64,000 nucleotides of DNA from an uncultured Porphyromonadaceae bacterium (GTDB taxonomy: Bacteria > Bacteroidota > Bacteroidia > Bacteroidales > Muribaculaceae). This document shows, piece after piece, positions 25,371 to 34,388 of this stretch. Every line of letters starts with the position of its first letter. Position 1 is the stretch's first letter. Position numbers and translations under genes: made by a program. Location of the stretch: positions 1 to 64,000 of the forward strand of contig UQLO01000008.1 in NCBI GenBank assembly GCA_900541865.1. Direction: 5' to 3'. The notes beneath the pieces are model-generated. The model was not told the origin of the DNA, did no database searches, and saw only the letters and a program-made list of their open reading frames with translations.

Positions 25371-28300
25371 TTTTCGGTTTTTACACTTCGCCCGGCATAC
25401 CAACGGTATACAACGGGCATTACATATATATTAAGCAATGTCGAGGTGAACAGACCGCCGAGCACAACCACCGCCATCGGACTTTGAATCTCATTTCCGG
25501 CTTTGTCGCCGTTGAGCACCAGTGGGATGAGTGCGAGGCCGGAGGTGAGAGCCGTCATCAGAATGGGATTGAGACGGTCGATGGAGCCGGCGCGCACGGC
25601 CTCTGCCGGAGGCATGCCTCCATCGGCGAGTCGGCGGTATTCCGAAACGAGGAGGATGCCGTTGCGTGTGGCCACACCGAAAAGCGTGATGAAGCCGATG
25701 ATGCCCGGAATGCTTACGAATCCCGAGGTAAAGAACACGGCGAAAACACCGCCAATAAGCGCAAACGGCAGGTTGAGAAGCACCAGAGCAGCCAGCGAGG
25801 GCCGCGAGAACTCGCCCAGCAGAAGCAGGTATATCACCAATAGGGCCAGCAGGGTGGCTACCAGGAGGGTGCGCGCTGCGGAGTCGGCGCTTTCGAACTG
25901 GCCGCCGTACTCTATGCGGTAGCCTTCGGGGAGGACCACTTGTGCGGCAATGCGTTCTTTCATCTCGTCGACCACGCTTGCGGCGTCGCGTCCGCTGACG
26001 TTTGCGCTCACCACGAGCTTTCGCTGCACGTTCTCTCGCGAAATGCTTCCGGGCCCTCCTGCGGAGACAACATCGGCAACCTCGGAAAGGGGTATCTTCG
26101 AGCCGAAGCCGTTGTCGATGAGTGCGCGCGATATGTTGTCGCGGCTGCCGGAATAGGCCGAGTCGAGGCGGAGCACGACGTCGAACTTGCGGTCGCCCTG
26201 ATAGATGTCGCCGATTTTATCGCCGGCGAATGCCGAGGCCACGAAAGCGTTGAATTGCTCGATGGTGATACCGTTTCGGGCCAATGCGTCGCGGTTTGCG
26301 CGGATCTGGAGTTGGGGTGTCTCTACTTGCTGTTCCACGGCCACGTCGACCAACCCCGGAATATCCTCGACGGCTTGCCGGATGGCCTGCCCGGTGGCAT
26401 AGAGGGTGCTGAGGTCCGGGCCGAATACCTTGACGGCAATGGCGGCGCGGGTGCCGGACATCATATGGTCTATACGGTGGCCAAGAGGCTGACCAACAGA
26501 GGTTGCCACACCGGGTACGGCGGCCATTCGGGCCCGCATATCATCGAAAATCTCGCGCCGGCTGCGGCCGCCGAGAGTAAACTGCACTTCGATTTCGGCG
26601 CCGTTGGTTGCCTGCGAGTGCTCGTCGAGTTCGCCGCGTCCGCTCCGGCGTGCCGTACCGGTCACTTCAGGTACCTTAAGCAATTCTCGCTCAAGCATAT
26701 ATCCTAATTCATCGTTGACATCGAGCGAGACACCCGGCTGCGCCACGGCAGCCACTACCGCTGACCCCTCGTTGAAGTCGGGCAAAAAGGTGCGTCCCAT
26801 CGAAAGGAAGAGACCCACGGCAGCAACGAAAAGCACTACCGTGATGCCGATTACCCGACGGCCGCGGGCCATAACTCGCTCGAGGCTTGCCGCATACCAC
26901 TTCTGCAAAAGACGGCTCACTCGGCCCTCTCGCTCGTTGCGGCTCAAATAGCGCGATGGCGACAGCATCAGCAGGCAAAGCAGAGGCGTGAGCGTCATCG
27001 CCACAGCGAGCGACATGAAAAGGCTTATCACATAGGCCGTTCCGAGCGGCTTGAGCATGCGGCCCTCCATGCCGGAGAGAAAGAACAGCGGCACGAAGGC
27101 CACTATTATAATTAAGGTGGCGTTGAGGATGGAGGCGCGAATCTCGCGCGAAGCCTCGTATACCACCTTCACGGCTGGTAGTCGGTCGGCTGCGGGGAGG
27201 GCGTGGTTCTGCCGGAGGCGCTTATAGACGTTCTCCACATCGATGATGGCATCGTCGACCAGCGACCCGATAGCCAGACACATGCCGCCCAGCGTCATGG
27301 TGTTGATTTCCATACCCAATGCCCAAAGCACGGCGCAGGTGCCGAGCAGCGAGATTGGTATGGTCACCACCGAAATCACCGTGGTCCGCCAGCTGGCAAG
27401 GAAGATGATGAGGATTACGACGGCGAAGAGGGCACCCTCGAGGAGGGAGTCGCCCACATTGTCGACGGCGGCTTCGATGAAGTCGGCCTGGCGGAACACG
27501 CGTGTGTTCATCCGCACGTCGGCCGGCAGCGATGCGCGGAGATTATCGAGGTTGCGCTCGATGGCATCGGTGACTTCCAATGTGTTGATGTCCGGTTGCT
27601 TGGACACGGCCATCAGGATAGCGGGCCTACCGCTGACGGTAGCGTTGCCGAGCCTTTGTGCGGGAGCGACGACCACTCTGGCCACATCGGCCAGCACCAC
27701 CGGTTCGCCGGAGTCGTCGAGGGCTATTACCGAGCGGGCAAGCTCGTCGGGGTCGCTGGCACGGGCCACACCCCGCACGGCATATTCATTGCCGAACTCC
27801 CGCACAATGCCGCCCACCGAATTTTCCGAGAAGGTTGCGCCTACAGCGCGGATTTGGTCGAGGGAAACGCCATGGCGCTCCATCTTTACGGGGTCGGCGA
27901 GAATCTGAAACTGCTTGAGCTCGCCTCCTATGTTGGTGACCTGGCTTACACCGCCTGTAGCAAGTATGGCCGGCTTGACCACCCAGTCGGCCAAGGTGCG
28001 CAGCTCCATCATAGATGTAGAGTCGGCTTCGAGGCTGACCATGAGAATTTCGCCCATTATGCTACTTTGAGGAGCCAACACGGGCGTTATGCCGCCGGGG
28101 AGTGCGTCGGCCAGAGTGACCATTTTCTCGCTGATGGTCTGGCGGGCGCGATAGACGTCGGTGCCCCAGTCGAACTCGGTCCAGACAAAAGAAACGCCGT
28201 GGAGGGAGGCCGACCGCACTCTGCGCACGTTGGCAGCCCCGTTGACGGCCGTTTCTATCGGGAAGGTCACAAGGCGTTCAACTTCTTCGGGTGCCATACC

Positions 28301-28468
28301 TTCGGCGTCGGTCATGATCACCACAGTCGGCGCGGTGAGGTCGGGGAAAACGTCGACCCTCATATGGCGCAACCCGTAGAGTCCGCCGACTATTATGAGC
28401 AGGGTTGCCACACCCACTGCGAGGCGGTGGCGCAGCGAGAAGCGTATTATGCTGTTGATAAATTCCAT
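25367..28468 (-). CDS. Heavy-metal efflux RND transporter (CusA/CzcA family)
   Basis: Inner membrane proton/metal antiporter of 1033 residues. It shows the HME-RND pattern: an N-terminal TM (LAVGVATLLIIVGG), RVDVFPDLTAPTV, two large periplasmic loops, 12 predicted TM segments, and the acidic relay motif GSLVDDAIIDVEN near residues 402-414 in TM4, characteristic of CzcA/CusA. The metal (Cu, Ag, Zn, Co, Ni or Cd) cannot be fixed from sequence. Coupled by a 4-bp overlap to the tolC-like gene and 12 bp after the adaptor gene. Confidence 0.95.
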   Translation of the reverse strand: MEFINSIIRFSLRHRLAVGVATLLIIVGGLYGLRHMRVDVFPDLTAPTVVIMTDAEGMAPEEVERLVTFPIETAVNGAANVRRVRSASLHGVSFVWTEFDWGTDVYRARQTISEKMVTLADALPGGITPVLAPQSSIMGEILMVSLEADSTSMMELRTLADWVVKPAILATGGVSQVTNIGGELKQFQILADPVKMERHGVSLDQIRAVGATFSENSVGGIVREFGNEYAVRGVARASDPDELARSVIALDDSGEPVVLADVARVVVAPAQRLGNATVSGRPAILMAVSKQPDINTLEVTDAIERNLDNLRASLPADVRMNTRVFRQADFIEAAVDNVGDSLLEGALFAVVILIIFLASWRTTVISVVTIPISLLGTCAVLWALGMEINTMTLGGMCLAIGSLVDDAIIDVENVYKRLRQNHALPAADRLPAVKVVYEASREIRASILNATLIIIVAFVPLFFLSGMEGRMLKPLGTAYVISLFMSLAVAMTLTPLLCLLMLSPSRYLSRNEREGRVSRLLQKWYAASLERVMARGRRVIGITVVLFVAAVGLFLSMGRTFLPDFNEGSAVVAAVAQPGVSLDVNDELGYMLERELLKVPEVTGTARRSGRGELDEHSQATNGAEIEVQFTLGGRSRREIFDDMRARMAAVPGVATSVGQPLGHRIDHMMSGTRAAIAVKVFGPDLSTLYATGQAIRQAVEDIPGLVDVAVEQQVETPQLQIRANRDALARNGITIEQFNAFVASAFAGDKIGDIYQGDRKFDVVLRLDSAYSGSRDNISRALIDNGFGSKIPLSEVADVVSAGGPGSISRENVQRKLVVSANVSGRDAASVVDEMKERIAAQVVLPEGYRIEYGGQFESADSAARTLLVATLLALLVIYLLLLGEFSRPSLAALVLLNLPFALIGGVFAVFFTSGFVSIPGIIGFITLFGVATRNGILLVSEYRRLADGGMPPAEAVRAGSIDRLNPILMTALTSGLALIPLVLNGDKAGNEIQSPMAVVVLGGLFTSTLLNIYVMPVVYRWYAGRSVKTEK

Positions 28469-28480
28469 AGCTCGCCCTCC

Positions 28481-29962
28481 TTAATGAACATGGCCGGCGT
28501 GGGCGTCGAGCTTGCCGGAGCTTTGGGAGAGGCGCACCAGGACGGCGCCGCGGGTTACGATGCGCTCGGAACCGTCGAGGCCGGAGGATACCACACAGCG
28601 CAGCCCGTCGGTGCGGCCGAGGGTCACGGGGCGCTTCTCGAAGAGTTCGGGGGTGAGCTGCACAAATACAAAAGTGCCTCCCATCTCCTCGACTACGGCC
28701 TCTTTAGGCACGCTGACCTCGTTGGCATAGTTGGCGATGGCGATGAACATCTCCACGTAGGTTCCCGGCACGAGGTCGGGAGCAGCGTCGGCCTCGAAAG
28801 TCACGGGGATGAGGGCCGAGGTGCCCGCTGCGGTGCGGCCGTAGCCGATGAGGTGGCCGCCGAGCTGCTCGAGGGAGTAAGTGCGTCCTGTGGCAGGTAT
28901 GCGCACAGTGGCGCCTTCGATGCGGCTGAGGGCGCTGCGGTCGGCAGCAGGAACTTTTGCGGTGAGGGTGAGAGCACGACCCTGCGAGAGGGAGAAAAGG
29001 GGCGCACCGGCCTCGACATAGCGGCCGTTGGCAGTGAAGACCTCGGCGATGACGCCGGAGGCCGGGGCGCAGACATTCTGGGCGCCTCCGGGGAAGCTGC
29101 GTTCAAGCTGATGGTAGCGTGCCTCCGCCTCCTCGAAGCGTCGGCCTGCCTCCAGCAGGTCGCTCTGGCTGACTATCTGTTCCTGGGCCAGAAGACTCTT
29201 GCGCTCGAAATCGCGCCTGGCGGCTTCGTACTCCACCCGGGCCTGCGACATGGTCACAGAAAGGTTGTTGTCGGCCTGTCCGGTGGCGTCGACGGTCATA
29301 AGATGCTCGCCCGCGCTGACACTCTTGCCGGGCACTACCGAGCCGGCGTGGAGAACCACGGTGCCGGCGGTGCGCGAGCTTACGGTGCGAAGGTCGGCCG
29401 CGGAGAGCTCCACCAGGGCCATTGCGCGAATAACCGAGGCAAAAGGTCCGGCGGCGACGGAGTCTGTTGCGAAGTCGCAATTCCAGCTCATTTCCTTGCT
29501 GAAAGCCACGGCATTGGCAGCCCGATGGTCAGCTTCTTCGGCGGCGGCGTGGGCGGCGTGATGGTCGGCGTAGACCTCGACGGGCACGTCGACGACCGAG
29601 GTGCCGTCGATGGTGAACGAAATGGTTGCGGGGCCTGCCGACGGAGCCGTAAGAGCGAATTTAAAGATGCCGGGGTGGGTCGGCTCACCAACGGTGGAAG
29701 AAGTACCGGCGAAGGCAGCCACAACGATGCCCGAGTCGAGCGGCGCAAAGTCGCTTAGACGGGTGATATGGGCTGCGAAGGTGGTTTCCTGTCCTGCCTC
29801 GAAGGGATGGGACTCTACAAAGACCTCATAGTCGGGCGAATACCCCGTGTAGGCAAGGGAGTGGTCGTGGGGCTCGGCGTCGACGTGGTCGTGGGTGCCG
29901 TTATGGCATCCGCAAAGCAGACTGCAGACAAGTAGCAGTCCTGCGAAAATATGTTTTTCCAA
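28481..29962 (-). CDS. Efflux RND periplasmic adaptor lipoprotein (CusB-like), His-rich N-terminus
   Basis: Membrane fusion protein of 493 residues. It has a lipoprotein signal (LLCGC; Cys17 or Cys19), then a metal-binding-like stretch (HNGTHDHVDAEPHDHS). An N-terminal Ig-like extension (about 40-125) is followed by the barrel-sandwich, alpha-hairpin and beta-barrel domains of HlyD/CusB adaptors (VVLHAGSVVPGKSVSAGEHL near 203, hairpin about 230-290, VCAPASGVIAEVFTANGRYV near 297). The C-terminal tail ends DAHAGHVH, again His-rich. Links the CusA-like pump with the TolC-like channel. Confidence 0.93.
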   Translation of the reverse strand: MEKHIFAGLLLVCSLLCGCHNGTHDHVDAEPHDHSLAYTGYSPDYEVFVESHPFEAGQETTFAAHITRLSDFAPLDSGIVVAAFAGTSSTVGEPTHPGIFKFALTAPSAGPATISFTIDGTSVVDVPVEVYADHHAAHAAAEEADHRAANAVAFSKEMSWNCDFATDSVAAGPFASVIRAMALVELSAADLRTVSSRTAGTVVLHAGSVVPGKSVSAGEHLMTVDATGQADNNLSVTMSQARVEYEAARRDFERKSLLAQEQIVSQSDLLEAGRRFEEAEARYHQLERSFPGGAQNVCAPASGVIAEVFTANGRYVEAGAPLFSLSQGRALTLTAKVPAADRSALSRIEGATVRIPATGRTYSLEQLGGHLIGYGRTAAGTSALIPVTFEADAAPDLVPGTYVEMFIAIANYANEVSVPKEAVVEEMGGTFVFVQLTPELFEKRPVTLGRTDGLRCVVSSGLDGSERIVTRGAVLVRLSQSSGKLDAHAGHVH

Positions 29963-30014
29963 GGTGTTGAATGGATTGGTTGATTGAAACTTAGGTGTCT
30001 TTTAACGCTTGTTT

Positions 30015-30437
30015 TCAATCAACGGCCGGTGGAGCTCTCAGCCCCGGGGCACGTCCTTGGGCGCACGGCAGCTTTACGCGCAGATGTCGCGGCCTGAAGA
30101 GGTGCACGGCACGGTCGGGAGGAGCCACGGCGGCCACCACGTCGGGCGCCACGGCAAGCAGAAGCATAGCCGGCTGGGCGGCGACAATCTTCTTGGCGAA
30201 AGTGAAGAGACCGACATGGCCGCACCCGTGAAAATGGAGGCCGTCGGAATCGTGGCTGCAGAGACCGTTGTGGTCGCTATGCGAAATTGGGTCGGCTTCG
30301 GCGGCGGACTGCATGGCGTGCATGCTGACCTCGCAGCGCTTTCCTTCCTGGTGGTGGCAATGAGGCAGACCGCCGTGCACCAGCACAGCCAACAACCCCG
30401 CCACCAGGCACCAAATATGCAGCCACTTACGCGTCAT
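30015..30437 (-). CDS. Small His/Cys-rich exported protein heading the metal efflux operon
   Basis: A 140-residue protein with an N-terminal hydrophobic segment (about 8-21, IWCLVAGLLAVLVHG) and about fourteen His and several Cys, clustered in PHCHHQEGKRC, SHSDHNGLCSHDSDGLHFHGCGH. A second hydrophobic stretch follows (PAMLLLAVAPDVVAAVA). Small His-rich proteins at this position occur in other Bacteroidetes Cus-like loci. Likely a periplasmic or membrane metal-binding factor; this is inference from composition and context. The overlapping plus-strand frame is rejected. The gene follows a minus-strand promoter by 16 bp. Confidence 0.75.
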   Translation of the reverse strand: MTRKWLHIWCLVAGLLAVLVHGGLPHCHHQEGKRCEVSMHAMQSAAEADPISHSDHNGLCSHDSDGLHFHGCGHVGLFTFAKKIVAAQPAMLLLAVAPDVVAAVAPPDRAVHLFRPRHLRVKLPCAQGRAPGLRAPPAVD

Positions 30438-30453
30438 CCGGCAAATATTTTGC

Positions 30454-30461
30454 CAAAGTTA
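30454..30461 (-). promoter_or_regulatory. Promoter element of the metal efflux operon
   Basis: On the minus strand the bases read TAACTTTG, 16 bp before the start of the His/Cys-rich gene, implying a very short leader. No metal-responsive regulator gene lies nearby. Confidence 0.65.
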
Positions 30462-30577
30462 GCAAAAAAAACCGACACAGCGGCATCTCCCGCAAAAAAG
30501 ATTCGCTTTCGGCGGCACTAAGGCGCTATGGCCAGATATTTGGGTGGGAAGATGCGGAAAATTTGGAAAAAAATTTC

Positions 30578-30585
30578 TAACTTTG
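30578..30585 (+). promoter_or_regulatory. Promoter element of glnS
   Basis: TAACTTTG, 53 bp before the glnS ATG; AT-rich upstream stretch. Divergent to the efflux operon promoter, 117 bp away. Confidence 0.7.
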
Positions 30586-30638
30586 CAACTTGCAAGGCGC
30601 GTAAGAGCGCGCATTGACCATTCGATCACAGCAACATT

Positions 30639-32345
30639 ATGGCAGACAAAGAAATAACCGAAGAAACCAAGCCCGCGGGCATGAATTTTGTAGAAGAGGA
30701 AGTGTACGCCGACCTTCAGGCCGGCAAGAACGGCGGCCGCCTGAGCACCCGTTTTCCCCCCGAGCCTAACGGCTACCTCCACATCGGCCACGCCAAGGCC
30801 ATCTGTATGGACTTCGGCATCGCCGAGCGCTTCGGCGGCACCTGCAATCTGCGCTTCGACGACACCAACCCGGTGAAGGAAGACGTTGAGTACGTCGACT
30901 CTATCCGCGAAGACATCCACTGGCTGGGCTTCGACTGGGGCAATCGCGAATACTATGCGTCGGACTACTTTCCTCAGCTCTTCGACCTGGCCGTGCGCCT
31001 GATCAAGGAGGGCAAGGCCTACGTCGACGACCAAACCAGCGAAGAAATCGCCGCTCAGAAGGGCACTCCCACCACACCCGGCACACACAGCCCCTACCGC
31101 GATCGCACACCGGAGGAAAACCTCGACCTCTTCCTGCGCATGAACGCCGGTGAATTTGAGGAAGGCTCGCGCGTGCTCCGCGCCAAAATCGACATGGCAT
31201 CGCCGAACATGCACTTCCGCGACCCCATAATGTACCGAATCATAAAGACGCCCCACCACCGCACCGGCACGACGTGGAAGGTATATCCTATGTACGACTT
31301 CGCCCACGGCCAGAGCGACTACTTCGAGGGCGTGACCCACTCGATATGCACGCTGGAGTTCGTTGTGCACCGTCCGCTCTACGAATACTTCGTCAAGGAG
31401 CTCGCCGACGAAACCTACTGCCCGCGCCAGATAGAGTTCAACCGCCTCAACCTCACCTATACGGTGATGAGCAAGCGCAAACTGCTCCAGTTGGTCAAGG
31501 AAGGCCTCGTGGCCGGTTGGGACGACCCTCGCATGCCGACCATTTCGGGTATGCGCCGCCGCGGCTACACTCCGCGCAGCATACGCAACTTCATCGACAC
31601 CATTGGCTACACCAAATATGAGGCCCTCAACAGCGTGAGCCTGCTCGAACATGCCGTACGCGACGACCTCAACCGCATAGCCACCCGCGCCATGGCCGTG
31701 CTGAATCCTCTGAAGGTGACCATCACCAACTACCCCGAGGATAAGGTAGAGACCATGAGCCTGGAGAACAACCCCGAAGATCCCGAATCCGGCTCGCACG
31801 ACGTGCCTTTCAGCCGCGAGCTCTACATAGAGCGCGACGACTTCATGGAGAATCCTCCCAAGAAGTTCTTCCGTCTGGCTCCCGGCGCCGAGGTGCGCCT
31901 CAAGAGCGCTTACATTATTAAATGTGAGAACGTAATCAAGGACGCCGATGGCAATATCACCGAAATCGAGTGCACCTACGACCCGGACACCCTCAGCGGC
32001 ATGCCCGGCGCAGCCCGCAAGGTGAAGGGCACCCTGCACTGGGTAAGCGCGCGCCACGCCCGCGACATCGAAGTGCGCCTCTACGACCGCCTCTTCAACG
32101 TAGAGAACCCCGCGGCCGAGACCGACCGCGACTTCCGCGAGCTGCTCAATCCGGACTCGCTGCGCACCCTGACCGGCGTAAAGGCCGAGCCTTTCATCGT
32201 GGAAAACGCTCAGCCCGGCACCAAGTTCCAGTTCCAGCGTATCGGATACTTTACTCCCGATGCCGACTCCACGGCGGAAGCTCCGGTGTTCAACCGCACC
32301 ATAGCCCTGAAAGACACCTGGGAAAAAGTTCAAAAGAACAGTTAA
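30639..32345 (+). CDS. glnS: Glutaminyl-tRNA synthetase
   Basis: Class I aminoacyl-tRNA synthetase charging tRNA-Gln, 568 residues. Seen: RFPPEPNGYLHIGHAKA (HIGH motif, residues about 38-55), NLRFDDTNP, the anticodon-side beta-barrel region after about 350, and the KMSKS-equivalent VMSKRKL near 278. This is the bacterial GlnRS type rather than a GluRS acting with GatCAB; gltX is separate at 55841. Its TAA overlaps the ATG of the next gene by one base, so they are co-translated. Confidence 0.97.
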   Translation: MADKEITEETKPAGMNFVEEEVYADLQAGKNGGRLSTRFPPEPNGYLHIGHAKAICMDFGIAERFGGTCNLRFDDTNPVKEDVEYVDSIREDIHWLGFDWGNREYYASDYFPQLFDLAVRLIKEGKAYVDDQTSEEIAAQKGTPTTPGTHSPYRDRTPEENLDLFLRMNAGEFEEGSRVLRAKIDMASPNMHFRDPIMYRIIKTPHHRTGTTWKVYPMYDFAHGQSDYFEGVTHSICTLEFVVHRPLYEYFVKELADETYCPRQIEFNRLNLTYTVMSKRKLLQLVKEGLVAGWDDPRMPTISGMRRRGYTPRSIRNFIDTIGYTKYEALNSVSLLEHAVRDDLNRIATRAMAVLNPLKVTITNYPEDKVETMSLENNPEDPESGSHDVPFSRELYIERDDFMENPPKKFFRLAPGAEVRLKSAYIIKCENVIKDADGNITEIECTYDPDTLSGMPGAARKVKGTLHWVSARHARDIEVRLYDRLFNVENPAAETDRDFRELLNPDSLRTLTGVKAEPFIVENAQPGTKFQFQRIGYFTPDADSTAEAPVFNRTIALKDTWEKVQKNS

Positions 32346-33820
32346 TGGGATACAACGACGACGAAGAAGAAGAAAACAACGGCCGGCAGGCTCTCTACAA
32401 CCGCTTCCGGGAGTCGCTGAGCCGTCCCGTCGGCGAACGCTATTTCGACGAAGACGAGCTGGTCGAAATCTTCGACTACGCCGGCGATATCGACGACGCC
32501 TACGTGCGCTTCGAGGCTCTATGCTGCGGCGCCCGCCTCTACCCGGAGAGCACGGCTCTTGCCGACCGGCGCGCCCTGCTCTATCTCGACGAGGACGACT
32601 CCGACCAGCTCGCCACGGCATACCTCGCCGACAATCCCGGGCTGAGCACTCCAATTGCCGACATAGTCAAGCTCGAAGTGAACCGTCCGGCACCCGAGCA
32701 GGGCGCCGAGGCTCTGGAGTTCCTCATCAGCCAGTACGAACGTCTTGGCGACGAGGAAATCATCCGCTTTGTCAACCTTGCCGTCGACCTGGAGCAGTAC
32801 GACTGGCTTGTGGCCAATCTGGACACACTGCGCTCCAAGAGCAACTTCCTGCCCTCACTTCTCTTCGAGGTCATCACCGAGGCCGACGGCCAGGGCGACT
32901 TCGACACCATGACAGCCCTTGCCGACGAGCTCATCGAGCAGGAACCCTTCTCGGTGACTTACTGGACGGCCCTCTTCCGCGGCCACGCCCGCGCCGGACA
33001 TGAGGAGGAGGCCCGCGCCGCCTTCGACTATGCCAAAGCTCTTGCGGCAGACAATCCGACCGACATCGACTGGCTCTGCGAGACGGTATTCTCCTTCGCT
33101 CCCTACCTCCGGCGCGAAACCATCGAGCTGCTGGAGACCGCAATGGAGAAAGACCCCAACGATTTTCGGTTCGCCGACATTAGGTGCGGCCTGCTTATGC
33201 AAAGCGGCGACTCCGCCGCCGCCGTGCAGGGCGTAAAAGACTTTCTGGACCGCAACCCCGGCAACTACACGGCCCTGCGCCGACTGCTGAGCACCAACGC
33301 CCGCGACGTCTACCCCTACATCGAAGCATTCTACCACGCCGTGCCCACCGGCTTCGGCCCCGACGCCGCCGACGAGATAGTGAGCCAGCTACACCTCCAG
33401 GGAGCAGTTCGCACCCTCAACGACTTCATCACCGCATACTCCATCCACGAGACGACCAACATGGACCACACCGCAGCCTGGGTGGAGGCGCTCTACGCCA
33501 TGGAGCGCTACGACGAGGTTGTCAAAATGGTCAAGGCGCTCCCCGCCTATGGAGCCATCATCATCAACGTGCCCCTCAAAGGCGCTTCGTTTGCAGTGGC
33601 CACCCTGATGTCGGCAATGAAGACCGGCGACCAACAATTTGCCAACGACTTCATAGAGCTGACGCGCCCCACCTTCGAGGCCATGCTGCAGGCCACGCCC
33701 CTGCCGATACGCCTTGCCGTCAAGAGCGTGCTCGGCCTCTACGACACGGCAGGACGCCACGGCGCCGACGATAAATTCTTCTGGGAGTACCACGACCCGT
33801 TCAAAATGGGCAAACTCTGA
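32345..33820 (+). CDS. Acidic tetratricopeptide-repeat protein
   Basis: A 491-residue cytoplasmic protein with no signal peptide. It begins with an acidic run (MGYNDDEEEENNG) and continues as a helical-repeat solenoid with recurring TPR-like units (for example AEALEFLISQYERLGDEEIIRF, TYWTALFRGHARAGHEEEARAAF, FRFADIRCGLLMQSGDSAAA). TPR proteins bind partner proteins; the partner is unknown. The start at 32345 is set by the TAATG overlap with glnS; an upstream frame continuation lies inside glnS and is rejected. A terminator follows at 33851. Confidence 0.85.
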   Translation: MGYNDDEEEENNGRQALYNRFRESLSRPVGERYFDEDELVEIFDYAGDIDDAYVRFEALCCGARLYPESTALADRRALLYLDEDDSDQLATAYLADNPGLSTPIADIVKLEVNRPAPEQGAEALEFLISQYERLGDEEIIRFVNLAVDLEQYDWLVANLDTLRSKSNFLPSLLFEVITEADGQGDFDTMTALADELIEQEPFSVTYWTALFRGHARAGHEEEARAAFDYAKALAADNPTDIDWLCETVFSFAPYLRRETIELLETAMEKDPNDFRFADIRCGLLMQSGDSAAAVQGVKDFLDRNPGNYTALRRLLSTNARDVYPYIEAFYHAVPTGFGPDAADEIVSQLHLQGAVRTLNDFITAYSIHETTNMDHTAAWVEALYAMERYDEVVKMVKALPAYGAIIINVPLKGASFAVATLMSAMKTGDQQFANDFIELTRPTFEAMLQATPLPIRLAVKSVLGLYDTAGRHGADDKFFWEYHDPFKMGKL

Positions 33821-33850
33821 AAACAAAAAAATAATCACTATGCAACAAAG

Positions 33851-33898
33851 TGTTTTACAGCGTATTATCCAAAAACATGCTGTAAAACATTTTTATTT
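33851..33898 (+). terminator. Terminator after glnS-TPR operon
   Basis: TGTTTTACAGC (33851-33861) pairs perfectly with GCTGTAAAACA (33879-33889), followed by TTTTTATTTT. Confidence 0.85.
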
Positions 33899-33910
33899 TG
33901 GGCCTCAATG

Positions 33911-33942
33911 TTTGTTTAGTTGAAAAATAGAAATTAACTTTA
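33911..33942 (+). promoter_or_regulatory. Promoter of the small DNA-binding protein gene
   Basis: TTTG (33911-33914), a 20-bp spacer and TAACTTTA (33935-33942). The surrounding 130 bp is markedly AT-rich compared with the rest of the window. Confidence 0.65.
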
Positions 33943-33993
33943 AGGCATCAAAACCATACAACCGTAAATATTCACCCGCAAAACTGACACAAT

Positions 33994-34251
33994 ATGAGCA
34001 AGACCATCACCTTCAACGAGCTCCGTCGCCTCAAAGACAGACTACCCGACGGCTCGATGCACAAGATCGCAGACAGTCTCAACACCACCGTTCAGACCGT
34101 ACGCAACTACTTCGGTGGCAGCAATTACGATTTCGGCAAGAACTGTGGTGTGCATATCGAACCGGGTCCCGACGGTGGCATCGTTGTCCTCGACGACAGC
34201 ACCATCTACGACATGGCCGTCGAAATCCTCAAGAGCCAGGAAGCTGAATAA
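33994..34251 (+). CDS. Small conserved Bacteroidetes DNA-binding protein (HTH)
   Basis: An 85-residue protein with a clear helix-turn-helix (TFNELRRLKDRLPDGSMHKIADSLNTTVQTVRNYFGG, residues about 5-42, given here as the span rather than a strict motif). It is followed by a conserved GVHIEPGPDGGIVVLDD segment and a short C-terminal helix. Similar short proteins are conserved across Bacteroidetes and annotated only as DNA-binding. It has its own promoter and is flanked by hairpins on both sides, so it is an independent unit. Regulatory target unknown. Confidence 0.85.
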   Translation: MSKTITFNELRRLKDRLPDGSMHKIADSLNTTVQTVRNYFGGSNYDFGKNCGVHIEPGPDGGIVVLDDSTIYDMAVEILKSQEAE

Positions 34252-34275
34252 CAAAGCTAACCCAGACAACGCTCC

Positions 34276-34303
34276 GGGACGCGGCCGCTTTCGGTTGCGT
34301 CCC
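34276..34303 (+). terminator. Hairpin after the small DNA-binding protein gene
   Basis: GGGACGC (34276-34282) pairs with GCGTCCC (34297-34303). Only a weak T-rich tail follows, so termination may be incomplete. Confidence 0.5.
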
Positions 34304-34388
34304 GTCGTTGCTTTATCCGCCGCACTGCCGGCACCGCCTTTTCCCTCGTTCTCTGCAAGTTCCCTCTTTAACTGTTCTTAATCCCACC

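Noticed and set aside
27203..29758. 851-codon plus-strand open frame antisense to the CusA/CusB genes
   Set aside because: Shadow of the efflux genes in a GC-rich genome; His/Gly-rich repetitive product without domains.
30009..30521. 170-codon plus-strand open frame over the His/Cys-rich gene
   Set aside because: Unstructured low-complexity product; the minus frame has a signal peptide, promoter and operon context.
30459..32654. 731-codon minus-strand open frame antisense to glnS
   Set aside because: Shadow; glnS and the TPR gene on the plus strand explain the region.
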